This document shows, one piece after another, positions 33,011 to 42,818 of a stretch of DNA of 64,000 bases. Source of the DNA: Sedimentibacter sp. MB35-C1 (GTDB taxonomy: Bacteria; Bacillota; Clostridia; Tissierellales; Sedimentibacteraceae); assembly GCF_030913635.1 (NCBI RefSeq), contig NZ_CP133188.1:2976001-3040000 (forward strand). The letters run 5' to 3'. The position numbers and the translations under genes are program-made. The notes under the pieces were generated by a model. It saw only the letters and a program-made list of their open reading frames with translations. It did no database searches and was not told the DNA's origin. Each line of letters begins with the position of its first letter. Positions within the stretch are counted from its first letter, which is position 1.

Positions 33011-34639
33011 TTGAAAAAATTTATTAAGCTATTATTATTAATTACTGTTTTTATTGTGTTATCCGTTCAGCCTGCAATGGCGAAAACTGTATATTACGAT
33101 ACTTATAATCATTGGGCATCAAGTGATATTGATTTTACGTCCAACACATTGAAAGTCTTCAAGGGCTATGGAGACTTCACGTTCAGACCGGAAAATAATA
33201 TTACCAGGGCTGAATTTATAACTATCCTTGCAAAAACAGCTTATCGACAAAACAAAATGAATGAAATTTACACAAGCGATATGCCATACAGCGATATGAC
33301 AAATCAGCACTGGTCTTATACATTTATTATATCAATGTATGAGCACCTGAAACCAAACCAGGATTATACATTTGAAGACATATTCCCGGGATCGAATTTT
33401 TACCCTGACAAAGCGATTACAAGGGAAGAATCCGTTGCATTAATTGCTGCCTTCTGCAAAGATGCAATATATGATAATCCTTTAAATTTTAATGATATTC
33501 GCAACAATAGCAAATATTATAATGAAATAAAAAGACTTTATAACGCAGGAATAGTTTCAGGATATGAAGACCGTACATTTAAAGGCAATAATAATATTAC
33601 AAGAGCAGAATCTGCTGCATTAATTAAAAGAGTTTATTATGATATTAAAACCAGTGATCAAAGCAATTATTTAACCAAACTTGAATTTCTCCCCATAAAA
33701 GGAGAAGAAATATATTCATATTTTGGCAGTTATAATTGGAATACCGCAAACAATAATGATAAAAGGTATATAAAGGCTAAAGATACTCTGGAGTATGTTT
33801 CTTTCGGAGGGTATATTTTTCCTGAAGATAAGCATTTATACGACTTGAATGCTGTAGAAACAATGGAGGCATTGCGTTCAGAAGGATACTCCAATATAAC
33901 CGGAACGAATTTTTACCTTATTACTTTCGGTAATTATTCAGATGATGAAAAATCACAGTTTGCCAATGACATGCTTGCAAATGTTATTGAACGAAATGAT
34001 CTGAAAGATTCAGAACTGATGCAAATATTTGCTATGGCCAGCAAGTATGCTGTTCAGGAAGATTTGTACATGAGCGCACTGGAGAAATGGGATAGTCTTA
34101 CTTCAAGCAACAACGCAAAAGCAAATATATTATTTTTTAGGTATGCTTTTTACATTAAAAATAATAACGAAGAAATGCTTAAAACCTTAGTTTATGATGA
34201 TCTAAAAAAAGCAAATAACATACCTTCTCTCCTGAACATCAACTGGGGTTTAGCAGCTGGATCGGAAAAAACTGATTTTAGAAATTATACATTCGGTAGT
34301 TATAGTTTTTCTCTTTATAAAGATACCACGCTTTACAGGTATACACTTAGCCCGGTAATGCCTGTCAGCAGCAGCTCGAAAATTGTTGAACTTGTTAATC
34401 TGCTTATGATTGAGAAGTCTGTCAAACCTTCTACTGAAAGCTTGACAAACTACGAAAGCATTTTCAGCAAATATTCCTTGAACCGATTATATGTTTTAAA
34501 CTTCATAGGCGAAAAGGAAAGAGCCTTTGTAGAAGGAATCAATGATTATGAAATTATCAAAACATTTGAAATCTATGAAACAAACAAATTAGTTATTGAT
34601 GATACCTACACCGGAATTTTGAAAAAAGTAAAAGAATAA
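33011..34639 (+). CDS. SLH-domain surface protein
   Basis: A 542-residue exported protein. The signal peptide is MKKFIKLLLLITVFIVLSVQ with cut after PAMA. Three SLH repeats lie in about 30-215, with FKGYGDFTFRPENNITRAEF, FYPDKAITREESVAL and SGYEDRTFKGNNNITRAES. The rest, about 320 residues, matches no family that I know. The start is TTG 33011, with GGGTGAT eight bases before it. It begins nine bases after the methyltransferase gene on the same strand, so the two are probably cotranscribed, which is odd for a DNA methyltransferase. It ends at a strong terminator. Confidence 0.88.
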   Translation: MKKFIKLLLLITVFIVLSVQPAMAKTVYYDTYNHWASSDIDFTSNTLKVFKGYGDFTFRPENNITRAEFITILAKTAYRQNKMNEIYTSDMPYSDMTNQHWSYTFIISMYEHLKPNQDYTFEDIFPGSNFYPDKAITREESVALIAAFCKDAIYDNPLNFNDIRNNSKYYNEIKRLYNAGIVSGYEDRTFKGNNNITRAESAALIKRVYYDIKTSDQSNYLTKLEFLPIKGEEIYSYFGSYNWNTANNNDKRYIKAKDTLEYVSFGGYIFPEDKHLYDLNAVETMEALRSEGYSNITGTNFYLITFGNYSDDEKSQFANDMLANVIERNDLKDSELMQIFAMASKYAVQEDLYMSALEKWDSLTSSNNAKANILFFRYAFYIKNNNEEMLKTLVYDDLKKANNIPSLLNINWGLAAGSEKTDFRNYTFGSYSFSLYKDTTLYRYTLSPVMPVSSSSKIVELVNLLMIEKSVKPSTESLTNYESIFSKYSLNRLYVLNFIGEKERAFVEGINDYEIIKTFEIYETNKLVIDDTYTGILKKVKE

Positions 34640-34640
34640 A

Positions 34641-34682
34641 CAAAAACCTCAATGGTTTCTTCTCCATTGAGGTTTGTTTTTT
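34641..34682. terminator. Bidirectional terminator, SLH gene and pepT
   Basis: ACCTCAATGG pairs with CCATTGAGGT around an eight-base loop, with AAACAAAA before and TTGTTTTTT after, so it can end both convergent genes. Confidence 0.88.
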
Positions 34683-34687
34683 ATGTA

Positions 34688-35905
34688 TTATGCATACAGC
34701 TTAATTATTTCAATTAGTATCTGAACAACTTTTTCCATAGACTGTACAGGTATATACTCATATCTACCATGGTAGTTATGCCCGCCTGTACACAAATTCG
34801 GACAAGGAAGCCCTCTGTACGACAAGCTTGCACCGTCAGTTCCCCCTCTTATTGGAATTACCGCAGGCTCAACTCCTATGTTTTTCATAGCTTTTTCAGC
34901 AGTTTCAATAATGTGCATATGCGGAAGAATTTTTTCTTTCATATTATAATACGAATCTTTCAATTCAACCTTGACGGTTCCTTCTCCATATTTTTCATTT
35001 AAATATTCAGATATTTTATTGAATCTATCCTTTTTGACATTAAATTTATCAAGATTGTGATCTCTTATTATGTAATTCAAATACGTTTTTTCAACGTTTC
35101 CGCTAATATCATCCAAATGATTGAACCCTTCGTAATTTTCCGTATTTTCCGGTGTTTCTCTAGAAGGCAGCATAGCCTGAAACTCCATAGCTATCAATAT
35201 TGAATTTTTCATTTTGTTTTTTGCTGAGCCAGGATGAATGTTCACTCCACTTACCTCAACTTTTGCACTTGCGGCATTAAAATTTTCATACTCTATTTCT
35301 CCAAGCTCTCCTCCGTCGACAGTATACGCAAAATCAGCTTTAAATCCATCTATGTCAAACATTTTTGCTCCGTTGCCCACTTCTTCATCTGTCGTAAATG
35401 CTATTTTTATGTCTCCATGCTTTACATCAGGATTATTTATAAAATATTCAGCCATTGACATTATCTCAGCTATGCCTGCTTTGTCATCAGCACCAAGCAA
35501 TGTTGTTCCGTCAGTCACTATAAGATCATCGCCGACATAATCCAATAAATGCTCAAACATATCTGTTTTCATTACAATTTTCTTTTCATCATTTAAAACA
35601 ATATCTCTTCCGTCATAATTTCTGACTATTTTAGGCTTAATATCATTGCCCGGCATATCAGGAGCTGTATCTATATGGGCAATAAAACCAATGGCAGGAA
35701 CCTTTTTACCTGTATTAGAAGGAACATTGCCGTATACATAACCGTGATCATCCATAAAAGCGTCTTTTATTCCCAGTGATTTCATTTCCTCAACCAAGTA
35801 TCTGCCAAGATCTTTTTGCTTTTCACTGCTTGGAACAATTTCCAAATCAGGAACTGATTGAGTATCAATTTTAACATAATTTAAAAATCTATCTTCTATT
35901 TTCAT
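34688..35905 (-). CDS. pepT: Peptidase T (tripeptide aminopeptidase)
   Basis: A 405-residue M20B metallopeptidase that removes the N-terminal residue of tripeptides. Zinc-site parts are GFIAHIDTAPDMPG, TTLLGADDKAGIAEIM, TTDEEVGNGA with the catalytic Glu pair, and YTVDGGELG; the C-terminal TDGASLSYRGLPCPN and TGGHNYHGRYEY are the dimer and last ligand segments. Cytoplasmic. It is a single gene, bounded by a terminator. The start at 35905 is behind AAAGGATACGGAACT. Confidence 0.95.
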   Translation of the reverse strand: MKIEDRFLNYVKIDTQSVPDLEIVPSSEKQKDLGRYLVEEMKSLGIKDAFMDDHGYVYGNVPSNTGKKVPAIGFIAHIDTAPDMPGNDIKPKIVRNYDGRDIVLNDEKKIVMKTDMFEHLLDYVGDDLIVTDGTTLLGADDKAGIAEIMSMAEYFINNPDVKHGDIKIAFTTDEEVGNGAKMFDIDGFKADFAYTVDGGELGEIEYENFNAASAKVEVSGVNIHPGSAKNKMKNSILIAMEFQAMLPSRETPENTENYEGFNHLDDISGNVEKTYLNYIIRDHNLDKFNVKKDRFNKISEYLNEKYGEGTVKVELKDSYYNMKEKILPHMHIIETAEKAMKNIGVEPAVIPIRGGTDGASLSYRGLPCPNLCTGGHNYHGRYEYIPVQSMEKVVQILIEIIKLYA

Positions 35906-36047
35906 AGTTCCGTATCCTTTCTACATTTGTTTGCTTGTTTATTAATAATTATATCATATCACTGCTAAATTGCCATATCAATTTATTTTTAAAAGCCCTT
36001 AATTGTACCATTATAAGCATGTCATTACTTTCAGCTTTATTTAACAA

Positions 36048-36076
36048 TTGAATTTAAAAATAAAATATAATATAAT
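36048..36076 (+). promoter_or_regulatory. Promoter of LUD gene
   Basis: TTGAAT (36048-36053), 17-base spacer, TATAAT (36071-36076). It leaves a leader of about 28 bases to ATG 36111. Confidence 0.7.
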
Positions 36077-36110
36077 TGGGTAAATGATTAAATGAATGCG
36101 GAGGTATAAA

Positions 36111-36746
36111 ATGGATTTTGTAAAAGAAGCATATAAGGTAAAAAGCGAGACCATAATTAAAAATCTAAAAAAAAGATTTATGGATGGTTACTATGCTGAT
36201 ACAAAGGAAGAAGCTGTAAAACTGGTAATGTCATTAATTGGTCATGATGATATTGTATCATGGGGGGGCTCTTTAACTATTGATGAATTGGGAGTTAAGA
36301 AGCTTCTTGAAAAAAAAGGTATCTCTGTTATTGACCGTGAAAAGGCAAAATCTCCCGAAGAAAGAGTTAAATTCATGAAGCAGGCTTTAACTGCGAATGT
36401 TTTTTTAACAAGTACAAACGCAATAACAATGGACGGCGAATTAATGAATGTTGATGGAAACGGAAACAGAGTTGCCGCCTACTGCTACGGCCCCGACTCA
36501 GTAATTGTTGTAGCCGGAATGAACAAAGTAGTCCCGAAGCTGGACTATGCTTTGGCAAAATTAAGGACAGATGCAACGGTTCCAAATGCAGTAAGATTCA
36601 ATGCTCAGACACCGTGCAGATTTACAGGAAAATGTTCAGAATGTACAACCAAGGACACTTTATGCAGCCAAATATTGATTACAAGATTCTGCAAACCGCA
36701 GAACCGAATTAAAGTAATACTTGTTGGGGAACATTTAGGATTTTAG
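36111..36746 (+). CDS. LUD-domain protein (LutC/YkgG-like)
   Basis: A 211-residue LUD-domain protein. It has DIVSWGGSLTIDELGV, the glycine-serine loop seen in LUD proteins, ANVFLTSTNAITMDGELMNVD and SVIVVAGMNKVVPKLD. The C-terminal CRFTGKCSECTTKDTLC has four Cys and recalls clostridial LUD proteins with a metal or cluster site. LutABC partners oxidise L-lactate, but this form is usually alone and its role is unknown. It may join the hydroxyacid theme of the first 10 kb, though it is distant. The ATG at 36111 follows GGAGGTATAAA. Confidence 0.88.
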   Translation: MDFVKEAYKVKSETIIKNLKKRFMDGYYADTKEEAVKLVMSLIGHDDIVSWGGSLTIDELGVKKLLEKKGISVIDREKAKSPEERVKFMKQALTANVFLTSTNAITMDGELMNVDGNGNRVAAYCYGPDSVIVVAGMNKVVPKLDYALAKLRTDATVPNAVRFNAQTPCRFTGKCSECTTKDTLCSQILITRFCKPQNRIKVILVGEHLGF

Positions 36747-36801
36747 TTTAAATTCAACTGAATGACACTGTATCGGACTTTACTTTACAGTTAATGTGTG
36801 G

Positions 36802-36824
36802 CAGGCAGAATTTTTGCCTGCCCA
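36802..36824 (+). terminator. Hairpin after LUD gene
   Basis: GGCAGGCA pairs with TGCCTGCC around a short loop. Only CATTTAATTG follows, so it is a weak terminator at best. Confidence 0.45.
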
Positions 36825-36862
36825 TTTAATTGACAGTCCAGTATTATTGGAGGGAGTATATA

Positions 36863-37990
36863 ATGAAAATAATTCATACATCAGACTGGCACTTAGGAAT
36901 AAGCCTGCACAATGCAAGTTTAATTGAAGAGCAAAAAAACTTTATAGAATTTTTAATAGAAGCAGTAAAGAAAAACGGCATAGATGCAGTAATGATTGCG
37001 GGAGATATTTTTGACCATTCGGTATCAAGCGCTGAAGCTATTTCTTTATATAATTACGCTGTAACAGAATTATGCAATGAAATAGGAATTCCTGTAATTA
37101 TATCTGCAGGAAATCATGATGGAGCAGTACGTCTTGCTTCTTGCAGCGAGCTGCTGAAAAAAACCGGACTTTATGTATTTGGGAAACTGACAAATGAAGT
37201 GGCAGTAGTGGAATTAAAAAATGCAGATGTTTATGTCCTTCCTTATTTCAACATTGATGAAACGAGAGCAATCTTCCCCAACGAAAAAATAAACAGCTAT
37301 TTAGATGCAATGAAGTGTGTCTTGGATAATATGAATCTTAAGTTTCGTAGCGGCAGAAAAAATATTCTTATGAGTCACTGCTTCGTAAGCGGATCTGTTC
37401 TTTCAGAAAGCGACCGTTCCGCAATGGTAGGCGGCGCTTCCGTAGTGCCTTCGGAGATTTTTGAAGGCTTTGATTATGTTGCTCTCGGCCATCTTCACAA
37501 GCCGCAAAATAGAGGCTTTAATGCCAGATACAGCGGCTCTCCCCTAAAATACTCATTCAGCGAAGCAGATCATCAGAAATCCGTTACTATATTGAACATA
37601 GAAGATGAAATAACCATTCAAGAACTGGAAGTTGTTCCTTCAAGAGATATTAGAGTTATTCGGGGAACCTATGAAGAAATCCTTAAAATTGCAGAAAACG
37701 ACTTAAAAAAGGATGACTATATAAAAATAGAAATGACTGATAAATATGCAGGCATGGAGGCTGTTGAAGTATTCAGAAGTTACTACGAAAACCTTCTGAA
37801 TATTACAGGCAAAGTTAATGAGGCCGAAGAAAATGAGCTAACAGTCAATGAATTATACACACTTTCTCCTAATGATATTTTGGAGAAATTTTACAAAGAA
37901 GCTACAGGAAATGACCTGACTGACGAGCAAAATGATTTGTTTAATCAGGCTTTGTTTTCTGTTGAAGGTAAGGAGGACGCAGCGCAATGA
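36863..37990 (+). CDS. sbcD: SbcD exonuclease subunit
   Basis: A 375-residue calcineurin-like nuclease. Metal-binding motifs appear in order: IHTSDWHLG, IAGDIFDHS, SAGNHDGAV, MSHCFVSG and ALGHLHKPQ. With SbcC it forms the Mre11/Rad50-type nuclease that cuts hairpins and blocked DNA ends. The ATG at 36863 is behind GGAGGGAGTATATA; an upstream in-frame start at 36830 has no ribosome site. Its stop overlaps the sbcC start (ATGA), so the two are translated together. Confidence 0.95.
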   Translation: MKIIHTSDWHLGISLHNASLIEEQKNFIEFLIEAVKKNGIDAVMIAGDIFDHSVSSAEAISLYNYAVTELCNEIGIPVIISAGNHDGAVRLASCSELLKKTGLYVFGKLTNEVAVVELKNADVYVLPYFNIDETRAIFPNEKINSYLDAMKCVLDNMNLKFRSGRKNILMSHCFVSGSVLSESDRSAMVGGASVVPSEIFEGFDYVALGHLHKPQNRGFNARYSGSPLKYSFSEADHQKSVTILNIEDEITIQELEVVPSRDIRVIRGTYEEILKIAENDLKKDDYIKIEMTDKYAGMEAVEVFRSYYENLLNITGKVNEAEENELTVNELYTLSPNDILEKFYKEATGNDLTDEQNDLFNQALFSVEGKEDAAQ

Positions 37991-40900
37991 TACCTATAAC
38001 TTTAAAATTCCAAGCATTCGGTCCCTATGTAAATAAACAGGAAGTAGATTTCAAAAAATTTGCGGACTCTGGCATATTTTTAATTCATGGAGCCACAGGC
38101 TCAGGAAAAACTACCATACTTGATGCAATATCATACGCGCTGTACGGAAAATCAAGCGGCGGTCAAAGAGGTGACATTACTTCTATGCGATGCCAAACCG
38201 CAAGCGAGCATATACCTACTGAAGTTGAATTCGTTTTTAAGATTGCTGATAAAACATATAAATTTACCAGAAGCATAGCCGTGAAAACTAGACGGAACGG
38301 CTCCAAACATTACAATGTTACACAAAACGCTCTATTTTTAAATAGCGAAGAAATATTTGTACCATTTTTTGAAAACCCTAAAATCAGGGAAACTGAACAA
38401 AAAGCATGTGAACTTATAGGACTTAGCCACGAACAGTTCGTACAAGTAATAATGCTTCCCCAAGGTAAATTTGAAAAGTTCCTCATGGCAAAATCAGATG
38501 AAAAGGAAGAAATACTTGTTACCCTTTTTAATGCCGGAAAGTGGCAAGAAGTTGCTGAATGGATATGTGATCAGGCAAAAGAAACGGCTAGAGACATAGC
38601 CGCAAAAAGAGATAATATAAATACACTGCTTAAATCAGAAAATGCTGAGAACATTGATGACTTAAATGTACAAATAAATGAAATTACAAAATCAGTCAAT
38701 AGCGCTACTGAAATAATAAATAAGAAATCAAGTCAGCTGTCTGCAGAAAAGGACAAATTCTCACTTCAATCAGAAATTTTTAATTTTTTTGAAGAAAGGT
38801 TAAGGACAGAAAAAGAACTGGCAAAAATAAAGGAACAGGAAAAAGAAATAAATGAACTGATGGCAAAGATCGAAAATGGCAGAAAAGCACTAAATGTTTC
38901 ACAAAAATATTCAACAGTTATGAATTTATACAAACTTATGCAAGCTGCAAATTTAAAACTTACAAAAGAAAAAGAAAACAATTCTATATATAAATCTACT
39001 GCGGAAAAAAACGACAACGAACTTTGTGAACTTAAAAAAAATGAACAAGCCATTGAAAAATCAAAGGAAAATAAAATTAAATCCGAAGCTCTGGTTACTG
39101 TATACAAGGAAATTACAAAAGCTCAAACAAGTTCTGAAAGAGAAAATAAAAAACTTGAAGCATTAAAAAAAGAAAATACGAGCAAACAAGAGATTTATAA
39201 TTCCCTTAGGGAAAAACTCAAGCAACAAAAGGAGCTTAAAGATCACATATTTAACACATACAGTATGAAGCTGCCTGAGCTAAAGGAAAAATCAGAAAAA
39301 TTCGCAATGCTTGAAAAGAAAAGTCATGAACTTAGCTTGCTTGATAAAAATATTAATACAACAGACAGACAGCTCATTATGCTGAATAAACAACTTGGAA
39401 AATTTAAAGAATTGATAACACTTAAGAAACAAGAATACGAATCTGTTTACAGCAGTTATATAAAAGGAACCGCATACCTGTTAAGCGAAAGCCTGAAAGA
39501 AGGAAATGAATGCCCTGTATGCGGAAGCGTGCATCATCCCAAAAAGGCTATAAATACTAATTCGAACATAGATGCTGCAACAGTCAAAATGCTCAGTACA
39601 GAACTGGATGAACTAAATGAAAAGTTCAATGCAACAATCAATGCAATAACAAAACAGGATGCCATAAAACTGTCGTCTGTTGAAAGCCTTGAAAAGCTTC
39701 AGCAGGAAAAAAATGAAATAAAGAAAACTCTCGGCGAAGACAGCAAAGAAGATGTACTTGCTCAATTGAGAAAAGCTGAAAAAGAATCAAGCAGATTAAA
39801 TGATATTATCCGTTTGGAATCAGACTTGTCTGAAAAAATCAACAATACGGAAACAGAATTAAACCAATTAAGCTTAAAACTGAACGAGCAGAGCAGATTA
39901 AAAGAAGAGTCAGCTGCAATATACAGCTCAATGAACTCTCAAAAAATAAGCGGAATAGAAACCGAAACTGAATTGCTCAAGAAAATAAATTCGTACAAAC
40001 TCTCAATAGACAGGTATGTAAATGAATTAGACGCTCTGACAAACAAGAAGGCATCAGCAGACAAGCTACTAAGCTCGTCAAATACAAGCCTTGCTTTCTT
40101 AAAAGAGGATTTTGAAAATAAAAACATTGAATATGAAAAAGAAAAAAATGAGTACTATTTATTGTTAAAAGAAAATGGATTTGCGGACACTTCTGAATTT
40201 AAGAAGTTCTTAGTACCACAGGAGCAAATTGACGAATGGGATAAAAAAGTACAGGCATATATAATTGAAAAAGGCTCCGTTGCCAAAAACCTTGAGCGCC
40301 TTATCAAACTTACAACGGGTAAAGAAAAACCTGACATTGAGCTAATAAAAAGTTCAATTGCTGCACTTGAAAATACTATTAAAGAATATGACAAACAAAT
40401 TGCGCTGAAAGCAGATAAAAAAGAAAGAATCAATAAAACAATCAAGCAAGCTGAAAAGATCCAAAAAATCCTCCAAGAAATGATGAGAAAATACGACATG
40501 TATTACAATTTTGGAACAACACTGCGAGGTGACAGAGGCGTAAGCCTTAGGCGATATGTTTTAGGAGTCATGCTCTCATCAGTAACGTCAGAGGCAAATC
40601 GTCTTTTGAAAAATGTTCACGATGGACGATATCAGCTATGCAGAACTCTTGAAGGAAGCGGCAGGACAAGAAAAGCAGGTCTGGAGTTAGAGGTTTATGA
40701 TGCCTATTCAGGTGAAAAAAGAAGTGTTACAGGCTTATCCGGCGGAGAAAAATTCCTTGTGTCCCTGGCACTCTCTCTTGGACTTTCTGCAGTAGTACAA
40801 GCACAGTCCGGAGGAATAAGGATTGATACTATGTTTATTGACGAAGGCTTCGGCAGCCTGGACAGCTCATCAATAGGAGATGCCATGAACATATTAAGCT

Positions 40901-41025
40901 CTGTCAAAGGCTCCAAAAGGCTTGTAGGAATAATATCTCACGTACAAATGCTTAAGGAGACAATTGAATCATCCATATCAGTTGAAAAGAGCCGAAAAGG
41001 TAGCACACTGAGAGTTAACGGTTAA
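37987..41025 (+). CDS. sbcC: SbcC ATPase subunit
   Basis: A 1012-residue SMC-like ATPase. Walker A is HGATGSGKTTILDAISYALYG (about 33-45 for the P-loop GATGSGKT); two long coiled coils, lysine- and glutamate-rich, flank the zinc hook CPVCGSVHHP (about 512); the C-terminal part has the signature LSGGEKFLVSLALSLGLS and Walker B MFIDEGFGSLD. It is the structural partner of SbcD. The gene begins inside the sbcD stop and is followed by 55 bases of spacer without a clear hairpin before the convergent GNAT gene. Confidence 0.95.
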   Translation: MIPITLKFQAFGPYVNKQEVDFKKFADSGIFLIHGATGSGKTTILDAISYALYGKSSGGQRGDITSMRCQTASEHIPTEVEFVFKIADKTYKFTRSIAVKTRRNGSKHYNVTQNALFLNSEEIFVPFFENPKIRETEQKACELIGLSHEQFVQVIMLPQGKFEKFLMAKSDEKEEILVTLFNAGKWQEVAEWICDQAKETARDIAAKRDNINTLLKSENAENIDDLNVQINEITKSVNSATEIINKKSSQLSAEKDKFSLQSEIFNFFEERLRTEKELAKIKEQEKEINELMAKIENGRKALNVSQKYSTVMNLYKLMQAANLKLTKEKENNSIYKSTAEKNDNELCELKKNEQAIEKSKENKIKSEALVTVYKEITKAQTSSERENKKLEALKKENTSKQEIYNSLREKLKQQKELKDHIFNTYSMKLPELKEKSEKFAMLEKKSHELSLLDKNINTTDRQLIMLNKQLGKFKELITLKKQEYESVYSSYIKGTAYLLSESLKEGNECPVCGSVHHPKKAINTNSNIDAATVKMLSTELDELNEKFNATINAITKQDAIKLSSVESLEKLQQEKNEIKKTLGEDSKEDVLAQLRKAEKESSRLNDIIRLESDLSEKINNTETELNQLSLKLNEQSRLKEESAAIYSSMNSQKISGIETETELLKKINSYKLSIDRYVNELDALTNKKASADKLLSSSNTSLAFLKEDFENKNIEYEKEKNEYYLLLKENGFADTSEFKKFLVPQEQIDEWDKKVQAYIIEKGSVAKNLERLIKLTTGKEKPDIELIKSSIAALENTIKEYDKQIALKADKKERINKTIKQAEKIQKILQEMMRKYDMYYNFGTTLRGDRGVSLRRYVLGVMLSSVTSEANRLLKNVHDGRYQLCRTLEGSGRTRKAGLELEVYDAYSGEKRSVTGLSGGEKFLVSLALSLGLSAVVQAQSGGIRIDTMFIDEGFGSLDSSSIGDAMNILSSVKGSKRLVGIISHVQMLKETIESSISVEKSRKGSTLRVNG

Positions 41026-41080
41026 GACCAATAAGAAACAACAGTACCATTAGGCAGCCAGCACAGAATATCCAATACTA

Positions 41081-41572
41081 CTAATTCCTGGTATATTGAT
41101 AAGCTATTCTGGGGCTGCCATCCTTTACATATATAATACCGCATTTTTCAAAACCGTTTTTTTCTATCAAGTGCCTCATAGTACTATTATTTTCGTGGGT
41201 ATCTATGCGCAAGTTATGTATAAGTTCCTTACAATAATCCAAGCATCGGGAAAAAATACCTTTAACTTTACCATCACTGGCGATGCGGTGTATTGTACCG
41301 TAAGGATCGTCATTTTTCCATGAACCATTTTCTATGTAGACGTATGACTCATCCGATCCAATGATAAATGCAAAAGCTCCGTGTATTTCATTGTTTTCAA
41401 TATATACAAACAAATGCTTTTTTTCTATGTCATCCTTCAGCATTTCAAGTGCTGGGTATGAATCACCCCACTGTGTAGGATTGCCGTTATCCTCCATGTA
41501 CCTTCTGGCGATTGCATATACCCCCATAATTTTATCTAAATCTTCATATTTAGCCAAACGTATACTATACAT
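41081..41572 (-). CDS. GNAT-family N-acetyltransferase
   Basis: A 163-residue acetyltransferase of the GNAT fold: MYSIRLAKYEDLDKIM at the start, HLFVYIENNEIHGAFAFI, and the acetyl-CoA-binding strand and helix with LRIDTHENNSTMRHLIEKN, then GFEKCGIIYV. The acceptor is unknown; the form is close to small-molecule or ribosomal N-acetyltransferases annotated only as GNAT. The start at 41572 follows GGAGATGAAGC. It is close to the B12 operon but lies 97 bases past its last gene and seems separate. Confidence 0.88.
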   Translation of the reverse strand: MYSIRLAKYEDLDKIMGVYAIARRYMEDNGNPTQWGDSYPALEMLKDDIEKKHLFVYIENNEIHGAFAFIIGSDESYVYIENGSWKNDDPYGTIHRIASDGKVKGIFSRCLDYCKELIHNLRIDTHENNSTMRHLIEKNGFEKCGIIYVKDGSPRIAYQYTRN

Positions 41573-41669
41573 GCTTCATCTCCTTATCCTTTATTATAAA
41601 TAGTATACTAAACCAAAACTTAAATTTCAATGTCTTTACATAAATGACATAAATATTTATAAAAAAGCA

Positions 41670-42818
41670 CTAATATATCTGATTAGTGTTAATATTTTCA
41701 AGTGCATCAGTGCTTTCCACAACTTTTATGCCTTCGGACACAGCAATTTCGTACAGAGCTTTATTTTTTTTATTTATTTCACCATATTTTTTCAAACAGT
41801 TGATTACCGTGTCACAGGATTTCATACGGCGCAGGGCACTATGGAAGACATCATCTCCGATAGGCTCAAAGCTTTTTTCAAAAAATACTTCGCTTGCCAA
41901 ATCACACGCCAGTTGATAATCAATATCGTTTTCGTGAAGTATACCTGTTATAAAAGGTATTCTCTTTTTTTGCAGTGCGCGGTATTCCCCAATCCCTGTT
42001 CCGCCCCCTGCTATTACAAATATTTTTGGCTCCCCCTTTGACCTCTCCATCTCGAAACTGCCAAACAAAGGATTATAGCTTCCGTTAGTCAATTCGTAAA
42101 GTTCACTTATAAGGTCCTTTTGGAATATTTCTCGGGGAGTGCCTAAGTGGGTAATATACTCTCCCTTTACACACATCACTAAATCTGATACCTTTTGAGC
42201 CATATCCAGCTCGTGGAGGGACATGATGACTGTTATATTGCGTTCTTCTGCTAAGGTTCTTAAAATGTTAAGAAGCTCAAGCTCATAATGTATGTCTAAA
42301 AAAGAAGTTGGCTCATCCAAAACTATTATTTCAGGTTCCTGGCAAATTGCTCTTGCAATCAGTATTCTCTGACGCTGTCCATCACTGATTTCATTGAAAT
42401 CTCTATCTCGCAATTCCCATGCATTCACAAGATCCATAGCCTTTCGAATTTCGATATTATCCTGTTCCGAGAGTATGCCAAGCATTCCAGTATATGGGTA
42501 CCGCCCTGTTGCGACCACGTCTTTGCAGGTCATAAGCTCCGTTTTAAGCTTTTCTGTCAACACGACAGCTAATAGATAGGACATTTCTTTGTTACTCATA
42601 GTATCTATTGATTTATTGTCAATATAGACTGTTCCGTATATACTGTTTAGATGTTTTGTTATGCTTTTTAGAATGGTGGATTTGCCTGAGCCGTTAGGAC
42701 CGATCAAAGTCAGTACCTGCCCCTTTTTTAAACGTATTGCAATATCTTTTATCATAGGCTTACCGTTATAGCCTACCGTCAGCTGCTTTGTGCTGAAAAA
42801 GTATTCCGTAGTCATCAT
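41670..42818 (-). CDS. BtuD/FecE-type ABC ATPase with extra C-terminal domain
   Basis: A 382-residue protein. Residues 1-255 are an ABC ATPase of the iron/cobalamin importer class: Walker A LIGPNGSGKSTILKS, signature EISDGQRQRILIARAI, Walker B IIVLDEPTSFLD, switch His in MSLHELDMA. The family usually ends near 260; here about 115 more residues follow, with FVIAGGGTGIGEYRALQKK, GILHENDIDYQLA and SCDTVINCLKKYGEINKK, which look like a small alpha/beta Rossmann-like domain of unknown role. It overlaps the permease gene by four bases and is the last gene of the operon under the cobalamin riboswitch at 47165-47345. Confidence 0.9.
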   Translation of the reverse strand: MMTTEYFFSTKQLTVGYNGKPMIKDIAIRLKKGQVLTLIGPNGSGKSTILKSITKHLNSIYGTVYIDNKSIDTMSNKEMSYLLAVVLTEKLKTELMTCKDVVATGRYPYTGMLGILSEQDNIEIRKAMDLVNAWELRDRDFNEISDGQRQRILIARAICQEPEIIVLDEPTSFLDIHYELELLNILRTLAEERNITVIMSLHELDMAQKVSDLVMCVKGEYITHLGTPREIFQKDLISELYELTNGSYNPLFGSFEMERSKGEPKIFVIAGGGTGIGEYRALQKKRIPFITGILHENDIDYQLACDLASEVFFEKSFEPIGDDVFHSALRRMKSCDTVINCLKKYGEINKKNKALYEIAVSEGIKVVESTDALENINTNQIY

